DNA of 64,000 bases, from the NCBI RefSeq assembly GCF_035956715.1, contig NZ_CP108381.1, positions 4,062,001 to 4,126,000 on the forward strand, in the 5' to 3' direction. Position 1 is the first letter of the stretch, and every line of letters starts with the position of its first letter. The notes beneath the pieces are model-generated. The model was not told where the DNA came from, ran no database searches, and was given only the letters and a program-made list of their open reading frames with translations. This document shows positions 19,316 through 27,643 of the stretch, one piece after another. A program made the position numbers and the translations under genes. This DNA is from Nocardia sp. NBC_01329. GTDB lineage: Bacteria; Actinomycetota; Actinomycetes; Mycobacteriales; Mycobacteriaceae.

Positions 19316-22102
19316 CTACCGCGCGACTCCCCCGGTATCGGAGGTCGGCAGCACGTAGGAGAAGCGGCGGACTCGCGGCAGCCACAGCTGCAATTCGGTG
19401 AGGTCGGTCAGATCGGTGTCGCGCACCACCCGGGCGAGACCCCGGTGCAGGCGACGCCATTGGGTGACCCGGTCCGGTGGCAGGACTCCGGAGATGCGGT
19501 TGACCCATCCGTCGTCGCGTGGCCGCGGTTCCAGATCGGCGATGAATCGGTCCAGCGGGGTAGCCGGCGGGCGATGCGCCAGACCACCGTCGATGTCCTC
19601 TCCGGTGACCGGCGGTGCGTCGAGAACGACGCCGAGCAGTCGACTACCGGCGGTGAGCAGACCCAGCAGAACGACGACGGCCTGATACTCACCCGGCCGG
19701 CCGTCGAATCCGAGGAAGCGGGAGGCCGCGGACAGGTCGCGGGTGGCCCGGACCATCCGGTACAGGTTGACCAGACGTTTCGCCTCGCGCGGCGTCTCGA
19801 TCAAGGTGTCCAACGCCGCGAGCATGGTGATCTCGGCTTCGGTCATCGGTTGCGGTGGGGGCGGTGGCGTACCCGGGTCTTCCCGCTGTTGCCGGTCGAC
19901 CTCGGATCCGGGCTCGACCGTGATCACGCCGGGGGGTGCGGGCGCGATCACCGCCGGCACCGGGGCAGGCGGTCGCGGAGCCGCGACCGGTTCCGCGACC
20001 GGGAGGGGTGCGGAATCGGGCCCGGCGACAGACCGGAGCAACCGCCCCAGGCTGTCCGACGACATGGCCGGCAGTACCAGCGGAATGTTGAGGATCTTCT
20101 CCAGGTAGTCCTCCGGGGTGCGCCCGAACGCGTCCGGATCGTCATCGACGCCCATCGACAGGAGATCCGAGTAGCTGCTGCGCAGCGAACGCAGCAACCA
20201 TCTCGGGTCCACACCGACCACGACCACGAACAGTTCGAAGGCCAGCAACAGGTGCACGGCCTGCAACACCTCGACAACCTGCGCCGGCCGGCACCGGTCC
20301 AGATCATCGATATAGAGGACGATCCGGTCGACCGGACGCCGGGGGCGATCCCACTCCTGATCGCTCGCCCGCCATTCCACCATCAGCTCGACGAGTTGTT
20401 CGAAATCCTTGCGAACGGTGGAGACCAGGCCGAGATTTCCCGAGTAGTCGTCGCTGCGGGCCCGGTCGGCGATGAAACCGTGCAGCCGCCGACCCGGCGC
20501 GAGCTGGGCCAGTTGCCGGCCCAGTTCGCCCACATGGGCGACGACCTCGTCCAATTGGGCTTGGGCCACACTCTGCTGCGCTTCGGCGGCCCGCAGCCGG
20601 TCCAGGGTGCCCGACATCTGCTCGGCCACCGCCGCATCGGCCACGCCGCGCATACCGGTGTGCAGTTCCCCGGCGACCTCCCGCAGCGTCTGCAGTCCGG
20701 TTCGCGCCCGGACGAGCAGGGCGACTCCAGTGCCGGCGCACGCGCCGAAGAGTGCGATCGTCGCAGCGAGCCAGTCCCGCAGCGCCGGAGCCAGGACCGC
20801 CCCCAGTAGCCCGGTGAACAACAGGACGGCCGCTGCCGCCAGTGCGATCCGGCCGCGCCGATCGGCCGGCACCCGCCGCAGCGCCTCGGCCTCGGTCAGG
20901 GTGCCGTGCATCTCCTCGGCCAGCAGTCTGGCCTGAGCCGTCTCGTCCGCGATGCCCAGCCGATGCCACAGACCGTCGACGCGCCGCCGGAACTCATCGG
21001 AGTTCCGCAACGCGACCAGTAGGTCACCGGCGGTCGCTTCGCGCGTCGCCGTGGCCTCTTCGATCTCCGCGCGCAGCGCCGCCGCGGTATCCCCGGCCTC
21101 CCGGGTGGCCGACTCGAGTTGCCGGCGCTGATCGACCCGCTGGGCCAGTTCTCGGCGGATCTGCTCGGCCCGTTCCCGGGTGCCGGGTTCGGAACCGGCG
21201 AGCTGCCGGAAGATCTCGTCCCCGAGGCTGGCCCACAGATTGCTGTCGGTGTAATGCCACGCGTTGAAACCGATCTGCACGATCTCGGTGCAGTACCGCG
21301 CATCGGTCCCGGCGAGCCGGTCGATTCGGTCCCGCAGCATCGCCATGAAATAGCTCTTGCCCGAACCCCACGCCCCGAAAACGCCGATCGACAACGGCAG
21401 CGGGGTCTCGCGGTCGGCGATGACAGTCGCCAGCATGGAGACATACGGGGCGACACCGAGCTGGTCGCGGTTCAGTGGGATGCCGATGCTCGGGTCGACC
21501 AGGTCCGCGGACAGGCTACCGGCCAGTCCCCCGGACAGATCGGGTGCCGCCCGGGCGAATTCCGCCGCGATCGCCGCCGCGTCGCTCTCGTGGCGGCAGA
21601 AGAAGACGAGACCGTCCAACCGGTGCCCAGAGGTGTTCAACGCGGAATCCACTGCGGTGGAGACCACCATCGCCGCGGCTTCGCCCTCTGGTCGATTCAG
21701 GATACCGGCGGTGAAAAGCGGTAGACCGAGGATTCTCGTGCCGCCGCCCACCGCGGCCCGGATCGCTTCCTCGGTGGCCAGCCGCAAGGTATCGTCGGAC
21801 AGCTCGCCACCGTCGCCACCGATCTCCCGGGGGTTGACCAGGAGCGCATGCTCGGGCCGGGTGGACGAGAGCGCGAAGAAGCGCGGGTGGTGCGCGTCGA
21901 TCAACTCGTATTCGATGAGATTCCACGCCGCGTCCGGATACACCTCGCGCAGCGCGTGTCCCAGCGAACCGACTCCGGCACCGACCGATACAGCGATCGT
22001 ATCGATATCCAGCTCCCAGGGGCGGTCGGTCAACGCCAACGAGAACCGTGTCGTGCCGACCATGCCGAGTTCGGTGATCTCGGTGGCTTCCGATGTCGTC
22101 AT
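19316..22102 (-). CDS. KAP family P-loop NTPase with N-terminal macro-like domain
   Basis: A 928-residue protein from ATG at 22102, preceded by GGGAGGC. Residues about 30-185 show a pattern like ADP-ribose-binding macro domains: DIDTIAVSVGAG, then HALLVNP, then TRILGLPLFTAGILNRPEGEAA and LDGLVFFCRHES. A KAP NTPase follows: Walker A GAWGSGKS (243-250), FNAWHY, a coiled coil (about 305-365), a two-helix membrane hairpin (about 418-437 and 444-464), and Walker B IVLYIDDLDRC (594-604) with the family's LLAFELFVVVVGVDPRWL. A Pro-rich segment and a helical tail end the protein. KAP NTPases are membrane-associated STAND-like ATPases, several found in defence loci. The macro assignment is pattern-based. 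Confidence 0.8.
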   Translation of the reverse strand: MTTSEATEITELGMVGTTRFSLALTDRPWELDIDTIAVSVGAGVGSLGHALREVYPDAAWNLIEYELIDAHHPRFFALSSTRPEHALLVNPREIGGDGGELSDDTLRLATEEAIRAAVGGGTRILGLPLFTAGILNRPEGEAAAMVVSTAVDSALNTSGHRLDGLVFFCRHESDAAAIAAEFARAAPDLSGGLAGSLSADLVDPSIGIPLNRDQLGVAPYVSMLATVIADRETPLPLSIGVFGAWGSGKSYFMAMLRDRIDRLAGTDARYCTEIVQIGFNAWHYTDSNLWASLGDEIFRQLAGSEPGTRERAEQIRRELAQRVDQRRQLESATREAGDTAAALRAEIEEATATREATAGDLLVALRNSDEFRRRVDGLWHRLGIADETAQARLLAEEMHGTLTEAEALRRVPADRRGRIALAAAAVLLFTGLLGAVLAPALRDWLAATIALFGACAGTGVALLVRARTGLQTLREVAGELHTGMRGVADAAVAEQMSGTLDRLRAAEAQQSVAQAQLDEVVAHVGELGRQLAQLAPGRRLHGFIADRARSDDYSGNLGLVSTVRKDFEQLVELMVEWRASDQEWDRPRRPVDRIVLYIDDLDRCRPAQVVEVLQAVHLLLAFELFVVVVGVDPRWLLRSLRSSYSDLLSMGVDDDPDAFGRTPEDYLEKILNIPLVLPAMSSDSLGRLLRSVAGPDSAPLPVAEPVAAPRPPAPVPAVIAPAPPGVITVEPGSEVDRQQREDPGTPPPPPQPMTEAEITMLAALDTLIETPREAKRLVNLYRMVRATRDLSAASRFLGFDGRPGEYQAVVVLLGLLTAGSRLLGVVLDAPPVTGEDIDGGLAHRPPATPLDRFIADLEPRPRDDGWVNRISGVLPPDRVTQWRRLHRGLARVVRDTDLTDLTELQLWLPRVRRFSYVLPTSDTGGVAR

Positions 22103-22316
22103 TGCCTCCCTCTCCGCGGCGCCGGCCGCGGCGGCGCGGCGGCGAGGTCGTGTCCGGTGACGGGTGGAGTACGAACTGCCGACGGACCGGTACTCGCCCG
22201 ACCGGCAGTCGACCCGCCCAGCGGTGCCGAGTATGCCATCGGCTTCCGAGACATACTCGCGCACAACGGCTCATCCGCCGTAACCCGAGCGCGTCGTATC
22301 GAGTGCGGCTACCGGC

Positions 22317-23570
22317 CTATACATCGGCGTACCGGGGTTCGGTCGCGGGTTTCGCCGGAGCCGTCGGGCTCGAGCCGTATCGCAGGTACGGCGAGCGCAG
22401 CGCGGGTGCGATCACGGCGACCGCCGAGACCGCGAGGACGACACCCAGAACGAGCGGTGCCCGCAGTCCGAAAGCGGGTATCAGGCTGGAGCCGACGGCC
22501 GAGCCGACGACGACCCCCAGCGTGATGAAGGACGTGTGCACCGTGTTCACGATCACTCCGATGCCGCCCGCGCGCTGGACCCGTACCGCCATGGCCGGGT
22601 TCATCGTCACGCCCACCAGCCCGATGCCGAGCAGGAACATCACCGCGAGCGGCCGGGAGCCGGTGTAGACGGCGAAGCCGGTGAGGAACACGATATTGAG
22701 CGAGGTGCCGATCAGGAGTGTGGCGACGGTATGCCGATCCGCGAGACGCCCGACGACCGCGTTACCGACCACGGTCGCGGCACCGTAGGCGAGCAGCAGC
22801 AGGGGAACCGCGCCTTCGCCGAATCCGGTGATGCGAGTGAGGATCGGAGCGAGAAAGCTGAAGACGGAGAAGGTCGCGCCGATGATCAGGGTACTGGAGA
22901 GCAGCGCGAGGATCAGTTGAGGACGGCGGAACACACGCAGTTCGGTAGCCACCGAGGGAGCCGGGGCGTCCTCGGCTCCGGCCGGCCGGTCGGGTTCCTG
23001 TACGAAGGCGAGGGTGAGCGCCGCCGCCACCGCGGTCAGGACGGCCACCGTCCAGAACGCCGCCTGCCAGCCCAGCCGGTCACCGACGAAGGTGGCCAGC
23101 GGCAGGCCCAGCAGTGTGCCGAGCATGAGCCCGCTTATCGCCACCGATACCGCCCGGCCGCGGATCTGCTCGTCCACGAGCCGCAGGACCAGCGAGACGG
23201 CCAGGCCGAAGAACGCCTGCGCGGCGATACCGGTCACCACCCGGGCCACGACCATCACCGGGTACGAAGGGGCCAGTGCGGCGAGCAGATTTCCGGCGAA
23301 GAAGATCGCGAAGACGATCATGATCGCGGACTTGGGCGGTATCCGCAGCAGGACCAGGATGAGAAGGGGGCCGCCCAGCGCCATGGCCACGGCGAAAACC
23401 GTGACGAGATAACCGATCTGCGCGATACCGGTGTGCAGGCTATCGGCCAGTTGCGGCATGAGACCGGCCACCGCGAATTCGCTGGTGACCATGGCGAAAA
23501 TACCTACCGCGAGTACGTACACCGCTGCGGGCACCGAGGAGGTTCGGGCGGGTGGCGAGGTAGCGATCAA
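22317..23570 (-). CDS. MFS exporter, DHA1 (AraJ/Cmr-like) family
   Basis: A 417-residue, 12-helix major facilitator. The N-terminus VYVLAVGIFAMVTSEFAVAGLMPQLADSL is the standard DHA1 signature. The loop between helices 2 and 3 and helix 5 (GMLLG/GLPLATFVGDRLGWQAAFW) carry antiporter motif C-like features. These proteins are proton-driven drug or sugar exporters; the substrate is unknown. A TetR gene lies upstream on the same strand, and a 16-bp operator-like sequence sits 16 bp before the start codon, so expression is probably repressed until an effector binds the regulator. Confidence 0.87.
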   Translation of the reverse strand: MIATSPPARTSSVPAAVYVLAVGIFAMVTSEFAVAGLMPQLADSLHTGIAQIGYLVTVFAVAMALGGPLLILVLLRIPPKSAIMIVFAIFFAGNLLAALAPSYPVMVVARVVTGIAAQAFFGLAVSLVLRLVDEQIRGRAVSVAISGLMLGTLLGLPLATFVGDRLGWQAAFWTVAVLTAVAAALTLAFVQEPDRPAGAEDAPAPSVATELRVFRRPQLILALLSSTLIIGATFSVFSFLAPILTRITGFGEGAVPLLLLAYGAATVVGNAVVGRLADRHTVATLLIGTSLNIVFLTGFAVYTGSRPLAVMFLLGIGLVGVTMNPAMAVRVQRAGGIGVIVNTVHTSFITLGVVVGSAVGSSLIPAFGLRAPLVLGVVLAVSAVAVIAPALRSPYLRYGSSPTAPAKPATEPRYADV

Positions 23571-23585
23571 GAGAATCTCCCAATA

Positions 23586-23601
23586 TGTAACGAACGTTCC
23601 A
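23586..23601. promoter_or_regulatory. Operator-like site 1, upstream of the MFS gene
   Basis: TGTAACGAACGTTCCA is a near-palindrome (TGnAACG nn CGTTnCA, 12 of 16 positions symmetric), 16 bp upstream of the exporter start. It recurs as TGTAACGAACTGTCCA in front of the TetR gene and in partial form at 23820. Confidence 0.7.
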
Positions 23602-23819
23602 GAAAAGAGTCACGAGCGACCCGGACAACGGCACACCCACTCCGGGACCGACCGCCGGGCGACGAAACAGCGCGAAAGCGGCCGGAGACGTCGACGATCG
23701 GACGCGACACCCGAGCCGAACCGGCCGTGCCGCACGCATATCCGGGCGGTCCGCGAGCAAAGTCCCCAGACCCAGCACACCCGGCTTCCGCTGGGGACCG
23801 AGAGCTCCCCGAGACTTTC

Positions 23820-23836
23820 TGTAACGAATAGTTCAA
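23820..23836. promoter_or_regulatory. Operator-like site 2, between TetR and MFS genes
   Basis: TGTAACGAATAGTTCAA shares the TGTAACGAA half-site and a GTTC right half with sites 1 and 3. It lies 39 bp downstream of the TetR stop, within a 305-bp gap that otherwise holds no recognisable gene. Confidence 0.5.
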
Positions 23837-23875
23837 AATATCCCCGAGCAGATAGTCGTATCGGCTCATCCCGGC

Positions 23876-24493
23876 TCAGCCGCCCGAGCGCTCCGGCCGC
23901 AGGGCGCGTAGCGTCGCCGCGACGATCTCATCGCACCACCCGGCCGCGACCCGCCCCTGAGACGAGACCCGCAGACCCGCTACCGTTGAATTCACGAAGG
24001 CCGCAAGCCCTTCCGCGGACGAACTCGTCGTCACCTCCCCCGCCGCCTGACCCGCCCGGAGCAAGGCGGCGAGCATGGCCAGCCGCGCGGCAGTGTCCCG
24101 GCCCACCCTTTCGATACTCGCCACATGCCCGGGATCGTCGGCCAGCTCGGTCACGGTGTTCACCGCGAGGCAGCCCCGGGGCGCCCCGGACTCGGCCCGC
24201 CGCGCTTCCTCGGCCACGACCGATCGGAGCAGTTCCTCGATACGCTCGACAGTCCCCCGGGCAGCATCGTCGATGATCTCCTCGGCTCGGGCCAGCGTCC
24301 GATCCAGATACGCGTCGAGACACTGCGCGAAGAGCTCGTCCTTGCTACCGAAGGTGTTGTACAGGCTGCTCCGCCCCAGACCGGTCACCCGGCAGAGGTC
24401 TTCGGCACTCGTGGCATGGAGCCCGGCCCGCCGGAACTGGACAGTCGCGGCATCGACGACCTGCTCTCGGTCGAAACTCCGGGGGCGCGCCAT
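23876..24493 (-). CDS. TetR/AcrR family repressor of the adjacent exporter
   Basis: A 205-residue regulator. The DNA-binding domain is residues about 1-50: MARPRSFDREQVVDAATVQF, then TSAEDLCRVTGLGRSSLYNTFGSKDELF. The SSLYNTFGSK recognition helix is typical of regulators for quinone or electrophile-type exporters. A site (24514-24529) similar to that before the MFS gene lies 21 bp upstream of its own ATG, so it probably represses itself and the exporter. Confidence 0.88.
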   Translation of the reverse strand: MARPRSFDREQVVDAATVQFRRAGLHATSAEDLCRVTGLGRSSLYNTFGSKDELFAQCLDAYLDRTLARAEEIIDDAARGTVERIEELLRSVVAEEARRAESGAPRGCLAVNTVTELADDPGHVASIERVGRDTAARLAMLAALLRAGQAAGEVTTSSSAEGLAAFVNSTVAGLRVSSQGRVAAGWCDEIVAATLRALRPERSGG

Positions 24494-24513
24494 GGGCCCA
24501 CCCTAACCGGTTA

Positions 24514-24529
24514 TGTAACGAACTGTCCA
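24514..24529. promoter_or_regulatory. Operator-like site 3, upstream of the TetR gene
   Basis: TGTAACGAACTGTCCA matches site 1 at 14 of 16 positions and lies 21 bp upstream of the TetR start, as expected for autoregulation. Confidence 0.65.
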
Positions 24530-24605
24530 TAATTTCGTTTCCCCGGTGGGATCGATGACCAGCCAGATGGGCGGGCCCGAACCGGGCGTGACGAGCGGAC
24601 AGGAC

Positions 24606-25139
24606 TCAGCCGACGTCGCGGCGCAACCAGGTGACCTCGGCGCCCTCGCTGCCGGTCCGGTAGGCCTCGAGGTCTTCGTCCCAAGCAGTGCCCAGGGCCC
24701 TGTCGAGTTCGGTGGCCAGATCGAAACCGGAGCGCCTGCCCAGCTCACGATCGGCCTGCAGCAGGACCCGCATCCGCATCTCGCCGACCATCACATCCCC
24801 GTTGGCGCTGGTGGAACCGTGCCACAGACCCAGCGCGGGTACGAAGCTGTAACGCTCGCCGTCGACACCCTCACTGGGGTCCTCGGTCACCTCGAACCGC
24901 AGGACCGGCCAAGAACGTAGTGACTGCGCGATCCGGGACGCGGTACCGGCCGGGCCCACCCAATCGGTCGTTGCCCGGAGTTGCCCCGAGGCCGCGGGCT
25001 GCGCGGTCCAGCGCAGACACGCGGGAACACCGAGAGCGGCCGCGAGTGCCCATTCGATATGTGGGCACAGCGCGGTGGGCGACGAGTGGATGTACACCAC
25101 ACCCGCCGTTGCCTCCGCGTATCGGGTTGATGCGCGCAC
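24606..25139 (-). CDS. DUF3145 family protein
   Basis: A 177-residue protein of unknown function with the conserved DUF3145 run: GVVYIHSSPTALCPHIEWALAAALGVPACLRWTAQPAASGQLRATTDWVGPAGTASRIA, then PVLRFEVTEDPSEGVDGERYSFVPALGLWHGSTSANGDVMVGE (the last segment is almost invariant in actinobacteria). The GTG at 25139 is chosen because a GGAGGT ribosome-binding site lies 7 nt upstream; earlier in-frame codons would give a 79-residue Arg-rich leader. It follows the serine hydrolase gene on the same strand by 95 bp. Confidence 0.87.
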   Translation of the reverse strand: MRASTRYAEATAGVVYIHSSPTALCPHIEWALAAALGVPACLRWTAQPAASGQLRATTDWVGPAGTASRIAQSLRSWPVLRFEVTEDPSEGVDGERYSFVPALGLWHGSTSANGDVMVGEMRMRVLLQADRELGRRSGFDLATELDRALGTAWDEDLEAYRTGSEGAEVTWLRRDVG

Positions 25140-25234
25140 CACGTACACCTCCGGTTTCGACGATTCTCGTCTTCCCCAACGGTCCGTCGAAAAGGCGTTG
25201 CCCGAGTGTACTCGAGTGCCCGGTGTTGCACGTG

Positions 25235-26065
25235 TTACTTCACGGCCGTGTTGCGCGCGAGTGTGGTCTCGGCGAGGACCGAATCGCTGAACGGGGGCCA
25301 TACTTCGCGCGACCAATCGCCGAAATTCTCGTCGCTCAAGGCCACACAGGCCACGTCGTAGCGCGGGTCCACCCACAGAAACGTCCCCGACTGGCCGAAA
25401 TGACCGAAGGTGGCGGGCGAGTTGGTGGCACCGGTCCAGTGCGGCGACTTACCGTCTCGGATCTCGAAACCCAGACCCCAGTCGTTGGGCCGTTGTGAGC
25501 CGAAGCCGGGCAGAACACCGTTGCTGCCCGGAAACTGGACGGTGGTGGCCTCGGCGAGAGTCTGCGCCGAGATCAGCCGTGGCTCGAGAAGCTCGGCGGC
25601 GAAACGCAACAGGTCGGCGAGGGTGGATTGCGCCCCGTGCCCGGCCGACCCCGTCAACTCCGAATCGGACATGCCCAGCGGTTGGAATACGGCCTCACGC
25701 AGGTACTCCGGGAACGGGATACCGGCGTGCTCGGTGACCGCGTCGGCCAGTAGTTCGAATCCCGCGCTCGAATAGATCCGCTTGGTGCCGGGACGAGCGA
25801 GGATATCGGCGGTATCGAAGGCGACGCCGGAGGTGTGGGCGAGCAGGTGGCGGACGGTCGAACCGGGCGGTCCGGCAGGCTGATCGAGTTCGATCGCCCC
25901 TTCTTCCACGGCCACGAGCACCGCATAAGCGACCAGGGGTTTGGTGACCGACGCGAGCCGGTAGACCCGATCCGCCTCACCGGCCGACCACCGGCCGTCC
26001 CGGGTGACCACACCCGCCGACGCATGCCGGACCGGCCATTGCTGGATCTGTTCGAGTGCGCGCAC
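25235..26065 (-). CDS. Serine hydrolase, beta-lactamase / penicillin-binding fold
   Basis: A 276-residue protein of the class C beta-lactamase/esterase superfamily. The SxxK catalytic motif is SVTK near residue 39, YSSAGFELLADAV provides the tyrosine motif, and GHFGQSGTFLWVDP is the C-terminal equivalent of the K-T-G strand. It is shorter than true AmpC enzymes and has no signal peptide, so it is more likely a cytoplasmic esterase or peptidase-like hydrolase. Start is GTG at 26065. A strong hairpin separates it from adh. Confidence 0.82.
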   Translation of the reverse strand: MRALEQIQQWPVRHASAGVVTRDGRWSAGEADRVYRLASVTKPLVAYAVLVAVEEGAIELDQPAGPPGSTVRHLLAHTSGVAFDTADILARPGTKRIYSSAGFELLADAVTEHAGIPFPEYLREAVFQPLGMSDSELTGSAGHGAQSTLADLLRFAAELLEPRLISAQTLAEATTVQFPGSNGVLPGFGSQRPNDWGLGFEIRDGKSPHWTGATNSPATFGHFGQSGTFLWVDPRYDVACVALSDENFGDWSREVWPPFSDSVLAETTLARNTAVK

Positions 26066-26143
26066 ACCCCGAGGTTACGAGACGCTATCGCGTCGGCGGA
26101 ATCCACCCGAGCGGTTACGGCAGGCCGATTCACCAGCACGCGG

Positions 26144-26174
26144 CCCGGGGGCCGGACAGTGTCCGGCCCCCGGG
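26144..26174 (-). terminator. Long GC hairpin upstream of the adh 3' end
   Basis: Arms CCCGGGGGCCGGAC (26144-26157) and GTCCGGCCCCCGGG (26161-26174) form a perfect 14-bp stem with a 3-nt loop. It lies between the 3' end of adh and the start of the serine hydrolase, both on the minus strand, so it should terminate the adh transcript. Confidence 0.75.
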
Positions 26175-26213
26175 GCACACCACATATCCGCCGTTCACCC
26201 CGGCGGAGTGATA

Positions 26214-27344
26214 TCAGCGATCCGCGTCCGTGTACTTGATGATGCCGCGGATGTTCTTGCCGTCGAGCATGTCCTTGTAACCCTGGTTCACGTCCTCCAG
26301 GGAGTAGCTGCGGGTGACCATATCGTCCAGGTTCAACTGGCCGGCCTTGTACAAGGAGAGCAGCCGTGGGATGTCCTGGCGGGCGTTGCCGCCGCCGAAG
26401 ATGCAGCCCTTGACCGTCTTCTGCAGCATGGAGAGCAGGAAGCTGTTCAGCTTCACGTCGAAAGCATCCATCCGGCCCATCGAGGTGACGACCAGCGTTC
26501 CGGCCTTCGCGGTGAGGATCAGGCCTTCTTCGATGTACTCACCCTGCATCTCACCCATGGTGAGGATGACCTTGTCGGCCATCCGGCCCTCGGTGGCCTC
26601 CATCAGCGGCACGATGGCCTCTGCCATGCTGCTGTAGGTGTGGGTGGCGCCGAACTTCTCGGCCTGTTCCCGCTTCCACGGGTTCGGGTCGATCGCGACG
26701 ACCTTCTGCGCGCCGGCGAGCAGCGCGCCCTGCAGTGCGCTCATGCCGACACCGCCGATGCCGACGATGGCCGCCGTATCCCCGGGTACCACATTGCCCA
26801 CATGGGTGGCGGAGCCGAAACCCGTGGGCACGCCGCAGCCGACCAGGCAGGCGACCTCGAACGGGATCTCGGGGTCGATCTTGACCACCGAGCTGTGGTG
26901 CACCGTCATATACGGAGAGAACGTGCCGAGCAGGCACATCGGGATGACGTCCTTACCGCGGGCCTGGATGCGGTAGCTGCCGTCGCTGATGGACTGCCCG
27001 GACAGCAGGCCCATCCCGAGATCGCAGAGCGCCATATGCCCCGACACACAGGCCGGACAGCGGCCACAGGCGGGGATGAACGACAGCACCACGTGATCGC
27101 CGACGGCGAGATCGGCCGGGGTGTTGGGGCCCAGTTTCGTGATGATGCCCGCGCCTTCGTGGCCGCCCATGGCCGGGAACGACGGCATCGGGGTGGCACC
27201 GGTGACCATATGGTGGTCCGAATGGCACATCCCGGCGGTTTCCAGCTGGATCTGCACCTCACCGGCGCGGGGGTCACCGAGTTCGATTTCCTCGACCGAC
27301 CACGGTTCGTCGATCCCCCACAGGATCGCGCCCTTCGTCTTCAT
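26214..27344 (-). CDS. NDMA-dependent zinc alcohol dehydrogenase
   Basis: A 376-residue medium-chain dehydrogenase. Catalytic zinc ligands are in GMCHSDHHM, GGHEGAG and CGVPTGFG. Structural-zinc cysteines are in CGRCPACVSGHMALC. The nucleotide-binding glycine motif GIGGVGMSALQG and IDPNPWKREQAEKFG match the actinobacterial NDMA-dependent family, whose tightly bound NAD(H) is reoxidised by an alternative acceptor, often with mycofactocin. No mycofactocin genes are in the window. A KstR-like box lies 63 bp upstream, hinting at control with steroid catabolism. Confidence 0.9.
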   Translation of the reverse strand: MKTKGAILWGIDEPWSVEEIELGDPRAGEVQIQLETAGMCHSDHHMVTGATPMPSFPAMGGHEGAGIITKLGPNTPADLAVGDHVVLSFIPACGRCPACVSGHMALCDLGMGLLSGQSISDGSYRIQARGKDVIPMCLLGTFSPYMTVHHSSVVKIDPEIPFEVACLVGCGVPTGFGSATHVGNVVPGDTAAIVGIGGVGMSALQGALLAGAQKVVAIDPNPWKREQAEKFGATHTYSSMAEAIVPLMEATEGRMADKVILTMGEMQGEYIEEGLILTAKAGTLVVTSMGRMDAFDVKLNSFLLSMLQKTVKGCIFGGGNARQDIPRLLSLYKAGQLNLDDMVTRSYSLEDVNQGYKDMLDGKNIRGIIKYTDADR

Positions 27345-27406
27345 TCGTGTCCGACCTCTCGCATGCGCGGGCTTTCATGTGACAGCCTCCACACTACGAT
27401 ACGAAC

Positions 27407-27420
27407 TGGAACACGTTCTA
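27407..27420. promoter_or_regulatory. KstR-like operator upstream of adh
   Basis: TGGAACACGTTCTA fits the KstR consensus TnnAACnnGTTnnA exactly. It lies 63 bp before the adh ATG in a 299-bp gap that holds no supported gene. KstR represses cholesterol catabolism genes in mycolic-acid actinobacteria. Confidence 0.6.
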
Positions 27421-27643
27421 GTGGGTTGATGAAGAATTTCCGAGAGAACTGGTCGGCCGACCATGAAGCGCGGCCGAGGGTGGACAACCACGCCGGCCGC
27501 CTCCCACAGAGCGCCGGAGCGTCCACTTCCACCGCCGATACTCCCGACACCGTCCAATGCCGGGCGATCGGCAGGCGGAGCCCGGGCTCAGGTCCGTGGA
27601 CGTGGCGAGTTCGGAAAGGCGGCCGAAATAGTGAAACCTGTTC

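Noticed and set aside
27341..27557. Minus-strand frames between adh and the phosphotransferase
   Set aside because: They overlap the KstR-like box, lack ribosome-binding sites, and have no conserved look.
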